Below are positions 20,851 to 31,979 of a stretch of 64,000 bases of DNA, piece by piece. Positions within the stretch are counted from its first letter, which is position 1, and each line of letters begins with the position of its first letter. The notes below the pieces were generated by a model that was given only the letters and a program-made list of their open reading frames with translations, made no database searches and was not told the origin of the DNA. This DNA comes from Cervus elaphus (taxonomy: Eukaryota > Chordata > Mammalia > Artiodactyla > Cervidae): NCBI RefSeq assembly GCF_910594005.1, contig NC_057848.1, forward strand, positions 56,375,616 to 56,439,615. Reading direction: 5' to 3'. The translations under genes were made by a program, and so were the position numbers.

Positions 20851-21512
20851 TGGAAAAGTGATTACCTCTGTTGGAGGACAAGATGCTGAAGTATAAAACT
20901 GGCTGACAACAGTGAGAATGGAAATATAAAGATTGCATGACAATTCCTTAGAACTCTGAGAGGTCAAGAGTTTAAGCTTAGGGCCTGAAAATACGATAAT
21001 GCCATTAACAGACATAAAATATTCAAAAGGACAGGTGTGAGGTGGGGGTGGGGAGCAGAATTGGAAATGATAACATTGGCATATACTAAATGTGCGGGGC
21101 CTTTGAGATATCCAGGTGAAGATGGCCAAGTTGGGAGCCTGGAAATCAGGTCTGGAGTTCAAGTGGAAAATTGGAACCAGAGATACACATTTAGAAGTCG
21201 TTCACATAAGCCTGAAATGAAATTACTAAGAGAGAGAATGCAGAACAAGAAGAATTTTGAGCACGAGATCTTGAGGTCATATCTACATTTAGGAAATAAA
21301 GAAAAGGAAGATGAGCCAGTAAAGGCAGCACAAGAGACTGTCAAAGAAGTAAAAGGAGAACCAAGAACATAGAAGGCAAGGAAAGAAAGTGAGAACTAAA
21401 GGCTGAGGAAAGTGAAAAAGTTTGGAGTAGGTCCTCTAAATAAAACTGTGGGGATTCACCTAGTGATAAAAAAGAGGTAGATAATAAAGAAAGCTTCCAG
21501 CTTTGTTATCAT
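20851..21512. other. Non-coding, possibly very old repeat
   Basis: AG-rich text such as GGAAATCAGGTCTGGAGTTC and GAAGATGAGCCAGTAAAGGC resembles an old dispersed repeat I cannot name. The plus frame 21037-21372 has no recognisable domain. Confidence 0.35.
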
Positions 21513-21590
21513 TATTTAGTTGCTAAGTCATGTCCAACTCTTTGCCACCCCCATGGACTGCAGGGGGTAGCCCTCCAGGCAGCTTCCAGC
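21513..21590 (-). mobile_element. Bov-tA / Bov-A fragment
   Basis: Short antisense stretch GTTGCTAAGTCATGTCCAAC ... CATGGACTGCAG, truncated on both sides. Confidence 0.75.
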
Positions 21591-21639
21591 TATTCAGCAC
21601 CTATTAAGCAGCAGGCACTGTGACAAGAACTTTGCCTGG

Positions 21640-22045
21640 ATCATTGTTTTTATCATGGTAGAATCTACACAACATAATATTTACCATCTCAACTATTCCT
21701 AAGTGTACAGTTCAGCAGCATTAAACACGTTCATTTTGTTGTGTAACCATTATCGCCATCCACCGCCATAACTCTTTTCATCTTGCAAAACTGAAACTCT
21801 ATATCTATTAAATATTAACTCACCATTCCCCCCTCCCCTCAGTTCCTAGCAACCGTTATTACACTTTCTGTCCTTATGATTTTGACTAAGTATCACATAG
21901 TTATGGAATCATACAATATTTGTCTTTTTGTGACTGGTCATTTCACTTAGCATAGTGTCCCCAAGATTCATCCTTATTGTAGCATGTCATAGATCTGCCT
22001 TCCTTTTTAAGGCTCAATAATATTCCATCATATGCATATACCACA
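21640..22045 (-). mobile_element. Old L1, left part (split by an LTR)
   Basis: Antisense L1 3' UTR and ORF2-end text (TGTGTAACCATTATCGCCAT, TTATGGAATCATACAATATT). It breaks at ACCACA and resumes at 23214 in register (ACCACATTTTGCTTGTCCAT). Confidence 0.85.
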
Positions 22046-23213
22046 GTGAGGTCATAGAAAATATATATATTGGTCTCTGCCCCTAGCTCCTGGCACAGGG
22101 CCCCAGAAAACCTTGCAAACTCCTAAGTGATAAGAGCACAAGGAACATCTTGTGTTCTAATATTTGGTTTTTGACCCTGGTCCCTGACTCAAGACTCCTA
22201 AACCCCCTGGAATTTCCTAGGTGGTAGGAGCATCATTTGTTCTGATGAGCAGTAACTCTGGGTGAGCTCCTGGATGGAGGCTGGTCACCAGAAATACTTC
22301 ATCATGATTAGAAGCTTGGAACTTTCAGCCCCAACCCCACTTCTCTAGAGAGGGGAGAAAGGCTGGAAATAGAGTTAATAATTGATTATGCCTACGTGAT
22401 GAAACTTTCATAAAAATCCCAGTGTGTGTGTGCTAAGCTGCTCAGTCATGTCCAACTCTGTGCTGCCCTACGGACCATAGCCCACCAGGCTCCTCTGTCT
22501 ATGGTATTCTTCAGGCAAAAATACTGGAGTGGATTCCCATGCCCTCCTCTGGGAGATCTTCCAGACCCAGGGATCAAACCCGTGTCTCTTAACGTCTCCT
22601 GCATTGGGAGGCAGGCTCATTACCACTAGCACCACCTAGGAAGCCCCAAAATCCCAATAATAAGTGGTAAAGAGAGCTTCCAGGTTGGTGAACACTTCCA
22701 TGTACCAGGAGGATGATGAACCCAAATTCTGCAGCGACAGAAGCTCCTGTACTTGTGACCCTCCCAGAATTTGCCCTATGGGTATCTCTTCATCTGGTTG
22801 TTCTGTGCCTTTTATCATATCCCTTAATAAACTGGCAAACATAATTGTTTCCCTGAATTCTCTGAGCTGTTAAAGCAAATTAATAAAACTTCAGGAGGGG
22901 GTCAAGGGATCCTTCAGTCTGTAGCCATGTTGGATAGAAGTTGTGGGTAGCCCAGGGATCTACTACCTGGCAATTGGCATCTGAAGTGGGGGTGGGGGCA
23001 GTTTCTTGGGACTGAGTGCTTAACCTGTGGGGTCTGACTCTATCTCCAGGTAGAGAGTGTCAGAATTGAGTGAAATTATAAGATACCCAACTGAGGCATC
23101 AGAGAAGTGTTTAGTGGGGAAATCACCCTACCACCACATCAGATGTCAAAAGTATTATGAACTAGTAGAAGTGTGAGAGTAAAGGAGAGGCTACTAGGTT
23201 TTTCCTCTTTACA
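22046..23213 (+). mobile_element. Candidate solo LTR inserted in L1, family unknown
   Basis: It lies between 6-bp repeats ACCACA (22040-22045 and 23214-23219) within a continuous L1, so it is a discrete insertion. It is about 940 bp after removing the nested SINE. It has AATAAA-type signals near 22828 and 22883 and a downstream block CTGGCAATTGGCATCTGAAG ... TTAACCTGTGGGGTCTGAC, which I recall from old ERV LTRs. No viral genes are present. Confidence 0.6.
22422..22647 (-). mobile_element. Bov-tA SINE inside the LTR
   Basis: Antisense Bov-tA with TGTG-rich left end and tRNA-like head at right (CTAGCACCACCTAGGAAGCC). A 9-bp duplication AAAATCCCA flanks it at 22413-22421 and 22648-22656. Confidence 0.95.
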
Positions 23214-24025
23214 ACCACATTTTGCTTGTCCATTCATCCACTGAAGGACACTTGGTTTGCCTCCATGATTTAGCTGTTGTGAATAATGTTGCTGTGAGCA
23301 TGGGTGCACAAATAACTCTTAGAGACACTGCTTTCAATTATTTTGGGTATATACCCAAAAGTGGCATTGCTGGATCATATGGTAATTTTATTTTTAATTT
23401 TTTCTGAGGAGCTGCCATACTGTATTCTACAGCAGTTGTACCATTTTACATTTCTACCAACAGTGCCCAAGGGTCCCAATTTCTTCACATTTTCACCAAC
23501 ACCTGTTATTTTCTGGATTTGTTTTGGTTTTTTTGATAGTAGCCATCCTAATGGGTGAGAAGTAGTATCTCCTTGTAGTTTTGATTTGCATTTCCCTAAT
23601 GATTAGTGATGTTGAGCATCTTTTATGTTTATTGCCATTTGTATTTTTCTTTGGAGAAATGTCTATTCAGATTCTTTGCCCATTTTTGAATCAGGTTGCT
23701 TGTTTTCTTTATTGTTGAGTCTTTGAAGTTCTCTTTATATTCTAAATATCAGATATATGATTTTCAAATATTTTCTCCCATTATGTGAGTTGCCTTTTTA
23801 TTCTGTGGATAGTATCTTTTGATGCACTAATTTTAAATTTTTCATTGAAGCCCAATTTGTCTGTTTTTTCCTATTGTTACCCATGCCTTTGATGTCATAT
23901 CCAAGAAATCATTACCAAATCCAATGTTGAGAAGTTTCTGTCTCATGTCTTCTAAGAGTTTTATTGTTTTAGGTCTTGCTTAGGTCCCTGATCCATTTTG
24001 AGTTTATTGTTCTTTGCCTATTATT
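23214..24025 (-). mobile_element. Old L1, right part
   Basis: Antisense ORF2 text in order: GGGTATATACCCAAAAGTGG, GTAGCCATCCTAATGGGTGA, TTTGATTTGCATTTCCCTAA, GATCCATTTTGAGTTTATTG. No intact frame remains. Confidence 0.9.
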
Positions 24026-24148
24026 ATTACTATTATTATTACCATGCCACGTGGCATGTGGAATCTTAGTTCTCCAACCAGGGATTGACCTCAAGCCCTC
24101 TGCAGTGGAAGTGCAAAGTCTTAATTACTGGACCAGGGGGGAAGTCCC
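24026..24148 (-). mobile_element. CHR-type SINE
   Basis: Antisense tRNA-related SINE (CCATGCCACGTGGCATGTGG, TTACTGGACCAGGGGGGAAG). Flanking TGCCTATTATT (about 24015) and TGCCTATATTATT (24149) are a near-match duplication. Confidence 0.88.
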
Positions 24149-24330
24149 TGCCTATATTATTTGAATTTTCTCAACAACTTTTGATGGTAGATAGTATTGG
24201 TATTCCTATTTCACAGAAGAAGAAACAAATTTTCAATGATGAGGACCTTGTCCAAGGCCATAATGATGGTAAGAGGAGTTAGGATTCAAACCCATGTTTG
24301 TATGATTCTACAGCTCAGGTTCTTGCCATA
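24149..24330 (-). repeat. MIR SINE fragment
   Basis: Antisense MIR core: GGTATTCCTATTTCACAGAA, TTGTCCAAGGCCATAATGAT, GATTCAAACCCATGTTTG. Confidence 0.75.
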
Positions 24331-24884
24331 TATCATACAGTCAAGGCTTGGCCAAGATTAGCAGGAAATTATAAGAAAATTAGCCAGTGCCTGACTTTTA
24401 CTTGAGAGTTGGAGGTGTGCAGTTTCCCCAAAGCCTGGGATTGGCCAGAGAACCTCAGAGTTCAATTCTGGTATGACTGAACATAAGCTTAGTTGGGAAG
24501 TGAGCATAACCAAGAGAGTGGGATGGTGATGGGCGTGGGGGCAGGGGAAGGCAAGGCGGAGAGAGCTTTGAAGCATAGAAAGAACTTAAAGGCCTAGATG
24601 CGGTCAGATCAAATGTAGAAAGCTTTGGGAAAGATGGGAGTTTCAGAGTTCACACTGAAATCTTAGGAGATGTAGCACTCCCCAAAGCTAGCCATACTTA
24701 CTCTCTCCCTTCTAGATCTTTGCACATGATGTTTATTCCTACCTCCAATACTGCTTACAACCCGCATACCCACCCCAGTCACACACACACCCTGACTTTG
24801 CCTGGTTAAGTCCTACTCACCCTTTTGTCTCAGCTTAGATGACCCCCATCTGAATAAGATGCCCCTTGTCTGCGGTCCCACAAC
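24331..24884. other. No recognised feature
   Basis: Mixed-composition DNA. Part (24590-24680) resembles an unnamed old repeat. There is no coding evidence. Confidence 0.4.
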
Positions 24885-25130
24885 ACTCCATCCTTATTCT
24901 GTGCCAGGCACTGTGTTAAGTCACTGGGAAACAGAGGTGAACAACAACAAAAATCTCTGATGTCTAGTTCCCTGATAGTCTGGTGAATGAGACAGAAATG
25001 TAAATCATAGTGGTGTGGATACAAGGCATTGAGGTGACAGCTGTCCCAGGGAAGAGATCCTCAAGTTGGGCTTTGCAGGCTGAAGAGGTAAGAGGCAGCA
25101 TTGAAGGTGAGGTTACTGAGGTCATCTTCC
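24885..25130 (+). repeat. L2-class fragment
   Basis: GTGCCAGGCACTGTGTTAAG with ACAGAGGTGAACAACAACAA and GGCTTTGCAGGCTGAAGAGG follows the common L2-type 3' text. Confidence 0.6.
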
Positions 25131-25252
25131 TGGATGGACCCATGGCTTTTACATTGCACCGCTCAATATCTTAGGCGTGCCTCCACCAGGAGCCCCAACC
25201 TCTAGACCTAGCCCCACCCTGCAGCTTCCATCACTGCTCTTGGCCCAGAGTT

Positions 25253-25568
25253 AGGGTCACCAGATTTAACAAAAACACAGGTTGGGGATTCTCTGATGGT
25301 CCAGTGGTTAGAATTCCTCACTTTCAGTGCCAAGGGTATGGGTTCGTTTCCTGGTGGGGAGACTAAGATCTCAGAAGCTGCGAGGTGTGGCCAAAAACAA
25401 ACTAAAACACAAGCTACCCAGTTAAATTTGTATTTCCTGAACAACAAATATTTTATAGTATAAGGACGCCCCAAGTATACACATGGGGCATCCTTATACT
25501 ACAAAATTTTTGTCATTTATCTGCAGTTCAAATTTAACTGGGCATCCTGTATTTTGTCTGGCAACCCT
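25253..25568. mobile_element. Palindromic (foldback) DNA element, split by a SINE
   Basis: Outer ends are inverted repeats: AGGGTCACCAGATTTAACAA at the left, and CCTGTATTTTGTCTGGCAACCCT read in reverse at the right. Inside are further complementary arms (CCAGTTAAATTTGTATTTCC against CAGTTCAAATTTAACTGG; ATAGTATAAGGACGCCCC against GGGGCATCCTTATACTA) around about 25478. It looks like a non-autonomous DNA transposon. The family is not recalled. Confidence 0.7.
25280..25403 (+). mobile_element. CHR-type SINE inside the palindromic element
   Basis: GGGGATTCTCTGATGGTCCA, GTGGTTAGAATTCC and GGTGTGGCCAAAAAC mark a CHR SINE. Flanks AAAACACA at 25272-25279 and 25404-25411 are its target duplication. 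Confidence 0.9.
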
Positions 25569-25789
25569 ACTAAGAGTAAATGTTCAACAGCTATTTATTG
25601 GAGTAAGGGAATGACAGAGGAAAGAAGAAAAGAAGCAAGGCAGGGAAGAAAGGAGCCAGTTCATCCCCTGATGGAGTGTGCGCAGGAAGTGTTGCAGGCT
25701 TGAGGAAACCGCTAGATTTGTCAAGGCCTAGAAACCACAGAAAATCTGGATTTAATATAACTTCTCATTATTTTCTTTCTTCTTCCCTT

Positions 25790-26070
25790 TTCCTTCAGTT
25801 TTATTTAAATAGAATTGATATATAACACTGTCTAAGTTGAAGGTGTACAACATAATAATGTGATATAGGTGGTTATTGGGACATGGTCACCATGGTAAAA
25901 AAAAAAATTAACATCCATCAACTCACGTAGTTACAATTCTTTTTTCTGATGGTGAGAACTTTTCAGTTCTACCTTCTTAGCAATGTTCAAATATACAAAA
26001 CCACATTGTTGGCTATAGTCATCACGTTGTACAATACATCCCCAGCACTGTTTCAGTTCTATATAGTATA
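25790..26070 (-). mobile_element. Old L1 3' end
   Basis: Antisense L1 3' text: AATTGATATATAACACTG, GGTGTACAACATAATAATGT, ATTAACATCCATCAACTCAC, TTGTACAATACATCCCCAG. Confidence 0.8.
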
Positions 26071-26507
26071 AGGTAAACAGTTGTTTCCTCTTTTTTTGTT
26101 AAAAAGTCTGCCCTCATGTGGTAGGAAAAAAGTATTAGGCCAGAAGCCTTAAATCTGGTCTTTCAGCTCATTGGGACAACAGGCACCACAGAGGCATGTA
26201 ATCTGAAAAGGAGGATGTAATACTAGGAGTGTGTTTGTTTGTTTGTTTATGCAGGTGAGGGACAGGAGAGGAATGAACAAAAGACGAATAGGCTTTATGT
26301 CTCAGATACCAGGAGAGTATTGTTAAAATAGCTTTTTAAAATGATTTGAAACGCATTTGTAACTCTGTGCAAACCAACATAATCTGTTTCCAAGCTATTT
26401 GGGTGTGAAAATACGTTAAGAGACTGCCTAAAATTCATGCAGTAGAATATTTCAATCGAGACACGCTTTCTAGATGGTAAAGTACTATTTCAATGTTGTC
26501 AGTTAAA
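26071..26507. other. No recognised feature
   Basis: Unassigned DNA with a short (TTTG)n run at about 26232-26250. Confidence 0.45.
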
Positions 26508-26519
26508 AAAACCACCATG

Positions 26520-26647
26520 CGGGGAGTTCCCTGATGGCCTGGTGGTTAGGATTCAGTGCTCTCCCTGCCATGGCCAGAGTTCAATCCTTGGTCAGGGAAC
26601 TGAGATCCCACAAGCCACGTGGCATGGCCAAATTGATTAAAAAATTT
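26520..26647 (+). mobile_element. CHR-type SINE
   Basis: GGGGAGTTCCCTGATGGCCT, GTGGTTAGGATTCAG, CACGTGGCATGGCCAAA. Flanks AAAACCACCATG (26508-26519) and AAAACCCACCATG (26648-26660) differ by one inserted base. Confidence 0.92.
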
Positions 26648-26660
26648 AAAACCCACCATG

Positions 26661-27414
26661 GTGACCTTGGATGTGAGGAAAGCCTGGTTTGCACGCTTTT
26701 CCTGATCATTAACCTTCCTGGTCCTCTTCCCCAATGCAGGTGGCTCATTATCTCCAACCGTGAGAACAAAAACGGATGAGGTTGCCATCATCCAAAGTGA
26801 TTCCAGTATCTAAGTGGGCACCGCCCAAACACCAGGCTCATGATTCCTCCAGGGTCTCACTCACAACCTCACACACATGCCCATGTACATAACTTTGGCT
26901 TTGCCATCTCTGGGTACACCTCCTCTTCTGACATGTCCAACTCCAAAATCTCACTCTCAGACTGGACCATGACTTTCTGTTCTCCCCACTTTCCCGCCTT
27001 CCCACTGAGACTATTCTTTTCACTTCCAGCAGACTTTCAGAACCGTGACCCACCCCTCTTTTCTCTGCCTATCCACCCTCTCCCAACTTCACATCCTTCC
27101 CTCACCCTGGAGGCCTCACGTGACCACTTGAACTGCATTCTCGCCAGCACCTGAACTCCTTGGCCTCTGTCTGTGGGCCTGGCCCCCAACTCTGCCTCAG
27201 TCTGATCATCAGTCAGCATCCCCCACCCCTTCCAACAGGATGACCACAGCTGAAGCAAGTGGCACAGCGGGAGAGACAGGGGCCAGCCCACATTTAAGAG
27301 AGCCCAGTTCAGCTCAGGCCCCAGAGCTTTCCTTTGGCTTTCACCTGTTCTGCATCAGCTACCTCTCCTTGTCATCCTTCAGCTCTTCCCAACCTCCTAC
27401 GCCTCTGAGTATCT
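26661..27414. other. Pyrimidine-rich DNA, no gene recognised
   Basis: C/T-rich text gives several open frames on both strands (26840-27154, 27291-27037) without protein features. It may be decayed L2. Confidence 0.4.
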
Positions 27415-27525
27415 CTGCTTCCTCATGGACAAGCTGGGGTGATCATATCTATCCTGCGGGTTGTTGTGAAGAACGACAGGTATGCACATAAATGGCCTGG
27501 CACACTGCAGGTCATTCATATACAT
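27415..27525 (+). repeat. MIR SINE fragment
   Basis: TCCTCATGGACAAGCTGGGG, GGGTTGTTGTGAAGAACGAC, ATGGCCTGGCACACTGCAGG match the MIR 3' half in order. Confidence 0.65.
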
Positions 27526-27689
27526 AGCTCATTTATTGCCACTTTTCTGGCACCCGACACCATCTGCATTTCCCTCACTCTAAACAAACCACCTTATCTC
27601 ACAGGGAAAAGAGAAGGCATGAGGTATGGGGAAGATGGGGAGCTGTCCTGAATCTACAAACTTGACTGGCACCCACCTGCACTAACTTG

Positions 27690-28023
27690 CATCTAGTCTT
27701 CGAGAAAGAGGGGCCACTCCTCTTTACCCAAGCTGGTCCCTCCCTTGAGTCAGATACTCCCTCAGTCCACCCCTTTTCTCACCTGTATCATCCTGCTTTC
27801 CTGCCCCACTGCCTCGGGTCATACACATGCCCAGATCTCCCCCATCTTAAAATTTCTTTCTCTCTTGGCTCTAAATCACATCTGTCTTTCCTTTCACAGT
27901 CAAGCTTCTTCAGAGAGTGGTCTGGGCTCATTGTCTCCACTTTCTCACGTCCCGCTGATTTCTCTGCCCACACCCCCACCCGGTGCAAATTTCTCTCTGC
28001 TCTCAGGTCTCCAGCCTGGTCCT
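27690..28023 (+). repeat. L2 LINE fragment
   Basis: Pyrimidine-rich text with GTCTCCACTTTCTCACGTCC and CTCAGGTCTCCAGCC fits L2 ORF2-region sequence. The long plus frames across it (27687-28164) are incidental. Confidence 0.5.
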
Positions 28024-28035
28024 CCACTGTGGACT

Positions 28036-28292
28036 GCTAAGTCACTTCAGTCGTGTCCGACCCTGTGCGACCCCATAGATGGCAGCCCACCAGACTCCCC
28101 TGTCCCTGGGATTTTCAAGGCAAGAACACTACAGTGGGTTGCCATTTCCTTCTCCAATGTGTGAAAGTGCAAAGCGAAGTCGCTCAGTTGTGTCCGACTC
28201 GTAGCAACCCGATGGACTGCAGCCTCCCAGGTTCCTCCGTCCATGGGATTTTCCAGGCAAGAGTACTGGAGTGGGATGCCATTGCCTTCTTC
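28036..28292 (-). mobile_element. Bov-A2 SINE
   Basis: Two antisense monomers (TCGTGTCCGACCCTGTGCGA ... GTTGCCATTTCCTTCTCC; then TTGTGTCCGACTCGTAGC ... GCCATTGCCTTCT). A perfect 12-bp duplication CCACTGTGGACT lies at 28024-28035 and 28293-28304. Confidence 0.95.
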
Positions 28293-28449
28293 CCACTGTG
28301 GACTACAGAGCCCTTATTACTGCTGGGGCTAAGGGCCCTTTAAGAGAAAACCCACATGCTTACAAGAAACATCCATTTCTTTGCACATCTATCTACACTG
28401 GGACTAGCTCTCCTGATCCTAACCCCTCTGCTGAGTTCAAAAGTGCCCT

Positions 28450-28715
28450 CTATCACTTCTCAGCTATGTGATCTGGCTTCAGTTACTTGACCTCATTAGT
28501 AAAATGAGATTAATAATGGTGTCAACCTTAATAGGTTGTAGTGAGGATGAAATGAGATAATCCAAATGAAGTGCTTAGTGCATGGCCTGGCACCGACATG
28601 GCAAGCACTCACTCTGTTTTATACTGTGTTGGTCAGTCTTCCTGGGGCTGGATTCTGGCTCTCCTGCTTCCTGCTGGCAAGTTACTTAACGTCTCAGAGC
28701 CTCAGTTCTCTCTGG
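28450..28715 (+). repeat. Two MIR SINE fragments in tandem
   Basis: The first (28450-28615) runs CAGCTATGTGATCTGG, CTCATTAGTAAAATGAGATT, GCATGGCCTGGCACCGAC. The second (28640-28715) runs GGATTCTGGCTCTCCTGC, GCAAGTTACTTAACGTCTCA. Confidence 0.75.
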
Positions 28716-29200
28716 ACATTCACTAAGTGGACATGTCTAACACTTCGAACGGTGCTCCAAAAGGATGAAATATTCGTGTGAGTGCTCTCCTCAGCAAGGC
28801 ACGGGATGCGTCTGTGAGCCTGTCAGAGCACAGTTATCTGGGTCTCATTCCCGATTCCCCTTGCCGTATACCAGACACATGTATACATGCTCCTTGAGGC
28901 CAATCAGGAAGTGGGAACAACATCAGGACACCAAACGTCGCCTGGTGCTGCCCAGTGTCAAAGAGCTCCAGGGGCAGCTCTTTGTGCGGGGATGAAAGCT
29001 GGCTCAGTGAGCTCGAGCTGTGTGATTTCTTACAGCTGTAGATTGCTACGTGACACCCCCTGAGGTCCAAGTGGCCTCTGCTAGACTGTCAGCATCCTGT
29101 TCTTTCTTATCTTGAAACTGTCTTTGAGGCCCTAAACAAGGATCTGCTGTTCTCATTTTTAAATAGGTGGAAAAAAACTTTATTAACCCTTAACAGTCTT
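28716..29200. other. No recognised feature
   Basis: Moderate-GC unique-looking DNA. Frames at 28765-28995 and 29070-28834 overlap on opposite strands and have no recognisable domain. Confidence 0.45.
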
Positions 29201-29209
29201 TTCCCCTCC

Positions 29210-29831
29210 AGCAGCTGTGAAGCCAGCAGCCTTTCGGATGTCTCTAACCGGCACTCCGCACTGCCCAACAATCCTACTCATTCCCTCAGGTCAGCTTGTG
29301 CTTTCATTTTCCCCGAAGATGTTCTCAAACTGTCCTCATTCTTCTTAAATCTCCCCCACTTGCTATCTCCTCAGCACTCCCCACTCCACCGCTGCCTCTC
29401 AAGGGTTGACCTACTTCACAGAGTAAATTGAAGCTATCAGAGGCAAAACCATCACACAGTGTTGATGAATCTGTCAGGATGTTCTGTCCTCCCCTTTCTG
29501 TCCCTTTCTGGCAGCATTTGATAGAGTCATTCCCTCTCCTTGAGACACTTTCATTCCTTGGTTTCTAGATACTACAATCCCTTGCTTCCCTTTTTCCCTT
29601 AGTGGCAGCTCTTCTTCACCCTCCATTGCTGGCTTCTCATCATCAAGTCAACTCTTAATATTTGAGAGCCCCACAGCTCTGTCCTTGGACCTCTTCTGTT
29701 GTCATCTACTTTACTTCCTTGATGAATGCATAGTTTCATGACTAACTACTGTCTATACATTGATGATACCAAGTTTATATCTTTAGTCTAGACCTCTCTC
29801 CTGAATTCCAGGCCCATATTCTGCTGCCCAC
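29210..29831 (+). repeat. L2 LINE, left part (split by an MLT1-like LTR)
   Basis: GTCCTTGGACCTCTTCTGTT, CTATACATTGATGATACCAA, CTAGACCTCTCTCCTGAATT follow the L2 ORF2 region in order. L2 resumes at about 30545. Confidence 0.75.
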
Positions 29832-30544
29832 TACATATCCCCACAGATTGGATGCCTTAAACGACAGACATTTACTTTTTCACAGTTCTGGAGACCGGAA
29901 GTCCAAGAGAAAGTTGTTGTCATGTTCGGTGCCTGGTGAGACTGCTTCCTGGTTTGTATATAGCCACCTTCTTGCTGTGACCTCACATAGTTTTTCTTTA
30001 AAAAAAAAAAAAGATTTATTTATTTTTGGCAGCTCTGGGTCTTTGTTGCTACACACTGGCTTTCTCTAGTTGTGGCAAGTGGGGGTTACTCTCTAGTTGC
30101 AGAGCACAGACTTCTCATTGCAGTGGCTTCTTTTGTTGCAGAGCATGGTCTCTAGGCTCCCAGGCTTCAATAGTTGTGGCTCCCAGGCTCTAGAACTCAG
30201 GCTCAGTAGTTGTGGAGCATGGGCTTCGTTGCTCCTTGGCACATGGACTCTTCCAGGACCAGAGATTGAACCCATGTCCCCTGCATTGGGAGGTAGATTA
30301 TTAACCACTAGACCACCAGGAAAGCCCAAGTTTTTCTTCCGTGTGCTCATGGAGAGAAAGAGAATTCTCTGGTGCATCTTTCTCTTTTTACAAGGATACC
30401 AATCCTGTCGAATTTGGGCTCCCTTCTTTTGACTTCATTTAGCCTTTATTACCTCCCTAAAGGCCCTATATTCACATACTACCACACTGGGGATTAGGGT
30501 TTTAACATATGATTTGGGAGGAACACAGTTCAGTCCATAATAGA
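29832..30544 (-). mobile_element. MLT1A-like (MaLR) LTR, split by a SINE
   Basis: Antisense LTR: TTTTTCACAGTTCTGGAGAC, GGTGCCTGGTGAGACTGC, then after the SINE CTAAAGGCCCTATATTCACA, CACTGGGGATTAGGGTTTTA, GAACACAGTTCAGTCCATAA. It lies inside L2. Confidence 0.75.
29999..30328 (-). mobile_element. Long CHR-type SINE
   Basis: Antisense CHR with poly(T) start, repeated TAGTTGTGG..GCATGGGC blocks, and the tRNA-like head at right (TTAACCACTAGACCACCAGG). A perfect 10-bp duplication AGTTTTTCTT is at 29989-29998 and 30329-30338. Confidence 0.93.
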
Positions 30545-31250
30545 TGTCTAATAGACATCTCAACCTTAATGTTTCCAAAATGGAACTTCTGATCTGGGTA
30601 AATCCAAATGTTTGGTTCCTGAAACCAATACAATGCAGAGTTCCTTCCTTAGGAAGAAGAACTTAAAAATACTTCTTAACATATTGCTAGAGCCAGAGCA
30701 AATGAGAGAGCTAAGCTTCACTAGCTTTACAGTTAACCTACCTCTGCTCCTTGTGTTCATTCCCGCACCACTCCTGCTCCACCACATGTGTCTGATAGTC
30801 CTGCTTCTCCTAACCAATGGCAACTCCAACCTTCAAGCTTATCAGGCCTCAACCTGTCCAGTCATCACTGACTCTCCTTTTTCTCCAACCCTACATCTAG
30901 TATGTCAGAAAATCTTTCTGCTTCTACTCTAAATATATTCAGAAACTGACTACTTCTTACCATTTCCACCACTAGCACTGTGTACTAACCCCCATGATCA
31001 ACTCTTGCTTGGTATATTACAGCTGCCTCTAACTGGTGCATTGCTCCCACTGTTGATCTCAAATGTCTATTCTCAATATACTGAGAGTTTAAAAAATGTA
31101 AACCAAATCATGTCAGTTCAAAACTCTTTAATTTTTTCATTCAACAAACATAATCAATGTACCCTTCAAGGCCATGAGACACAGCACTGAACAAAACAGA
31201 TAAAAATTCCTACCTTCATGGAACTTACATTCTAGTAATGACTTCCCTGC
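30545..31250 (+). repeat. L2 LINE, right part
   Basis: Text such as CATCACTGACTCTCCTTTTT, CCAAATCATGTCAGTTCAAA and then GAACAAAACAGATAAAAATTCC with GGAACTTACATTCTAGTAAT continues the L2-type order after the LTR. The frame 30612-30932 lacks a domain. Confidence 0.65.
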
Positions 31251-31321
31251 TCACTCAGAATATTTGAAGTCCTTATTATGATAGATTTCTTTATTTATTA
31301 TCTTATTGTGTCTCCTGCTAC

Positions 31322-31545
31322 ATGCGTGCATGCTAAGTCACTTCAGTCGTGTCTGTCTCTTTGTGACCCAGTGGACTGTAGCCTACCTGACTTCTCTGTT
31401 CATGGGATCCCAGGCAAGAACACTGGAGTGGGTTGCCATGCCCTCCTCCACGGAATCTTCCCGATCCAGGGATCAAACCCACATCTCTCGTGTCTCCTGC
31501 ATTGGCAAGCAGGTTCTTTACCACTAGCACCACCTAGGAAGCCCA
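31322..31545 (-). mobile_element. Bov-tA SINE
   Basis: Antisense Bov-tA with the tRNA-like head at right (CTAGCACCACCTAGGAAGCC). A perfect 13-bp duplication TGTCTCCTGCTAC lies at 31309-31321 and 31546-31558. Confidence 0.96.
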
Positions 31546-31756
31546 TGTCTCCTGCTACTAGAAAGTAAATTGCATGAAGTCAGAAATTTGTTGGTCTGTA
31601 TCCTTAGTGCCTGGAACATGTTATATACCTAATGAATATTTGCTGAATGAATGAACTTCCCCAAACCAAACTGATACATCTGTCTACATCTATATTTTTT
31701 CTGATTCTAGTTCTCTCCTGTAACAGTGAAAAAGATATTCTCCCTTTTATCTATGG

Positions 31757-31958
31757 TACAGTGAACCTCAAACTTGAGTGCACATCAGAATTCCCTGGAA
31801 GGCTTGTTAAAATACAGAACTCTAAACTACAACTTGTTAAAATACAGCCCTACCTCAAGTTTCTGATTCAGTTATACTGAAATGAGGTGCAAGAATCTGC
31901 CTTTCTAAGCAGCTCCAAGTGGTAGTGGTCAAGGGACCACACCTGAGAACCACTGACC
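31757..31958. mobile_element. MER5-like hAT (Charlie) DNA transposon fragment
   Basis: It starts AGTGAACCTCAAACTTGAGT and ends TGAGAACCACTG, the MER5-type terminal inverted repeats. CTTGTTAAAATACAG occurs twice (about 31802 and 31831), an internal duplication of about 30 bp. Confidence 0.75.
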
Positions 31959-31979
31959 TCACCCCTCCTACTTTCTCAG

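Noticed and set aside
27687..28343. Overlapping plus-strand frames of 96-139 codons
   Set aside because: They run from decayed L2 into a Bov-A2 SINE; the protein text is the SINE's (CDPIDGSPPDSPVPGIF).
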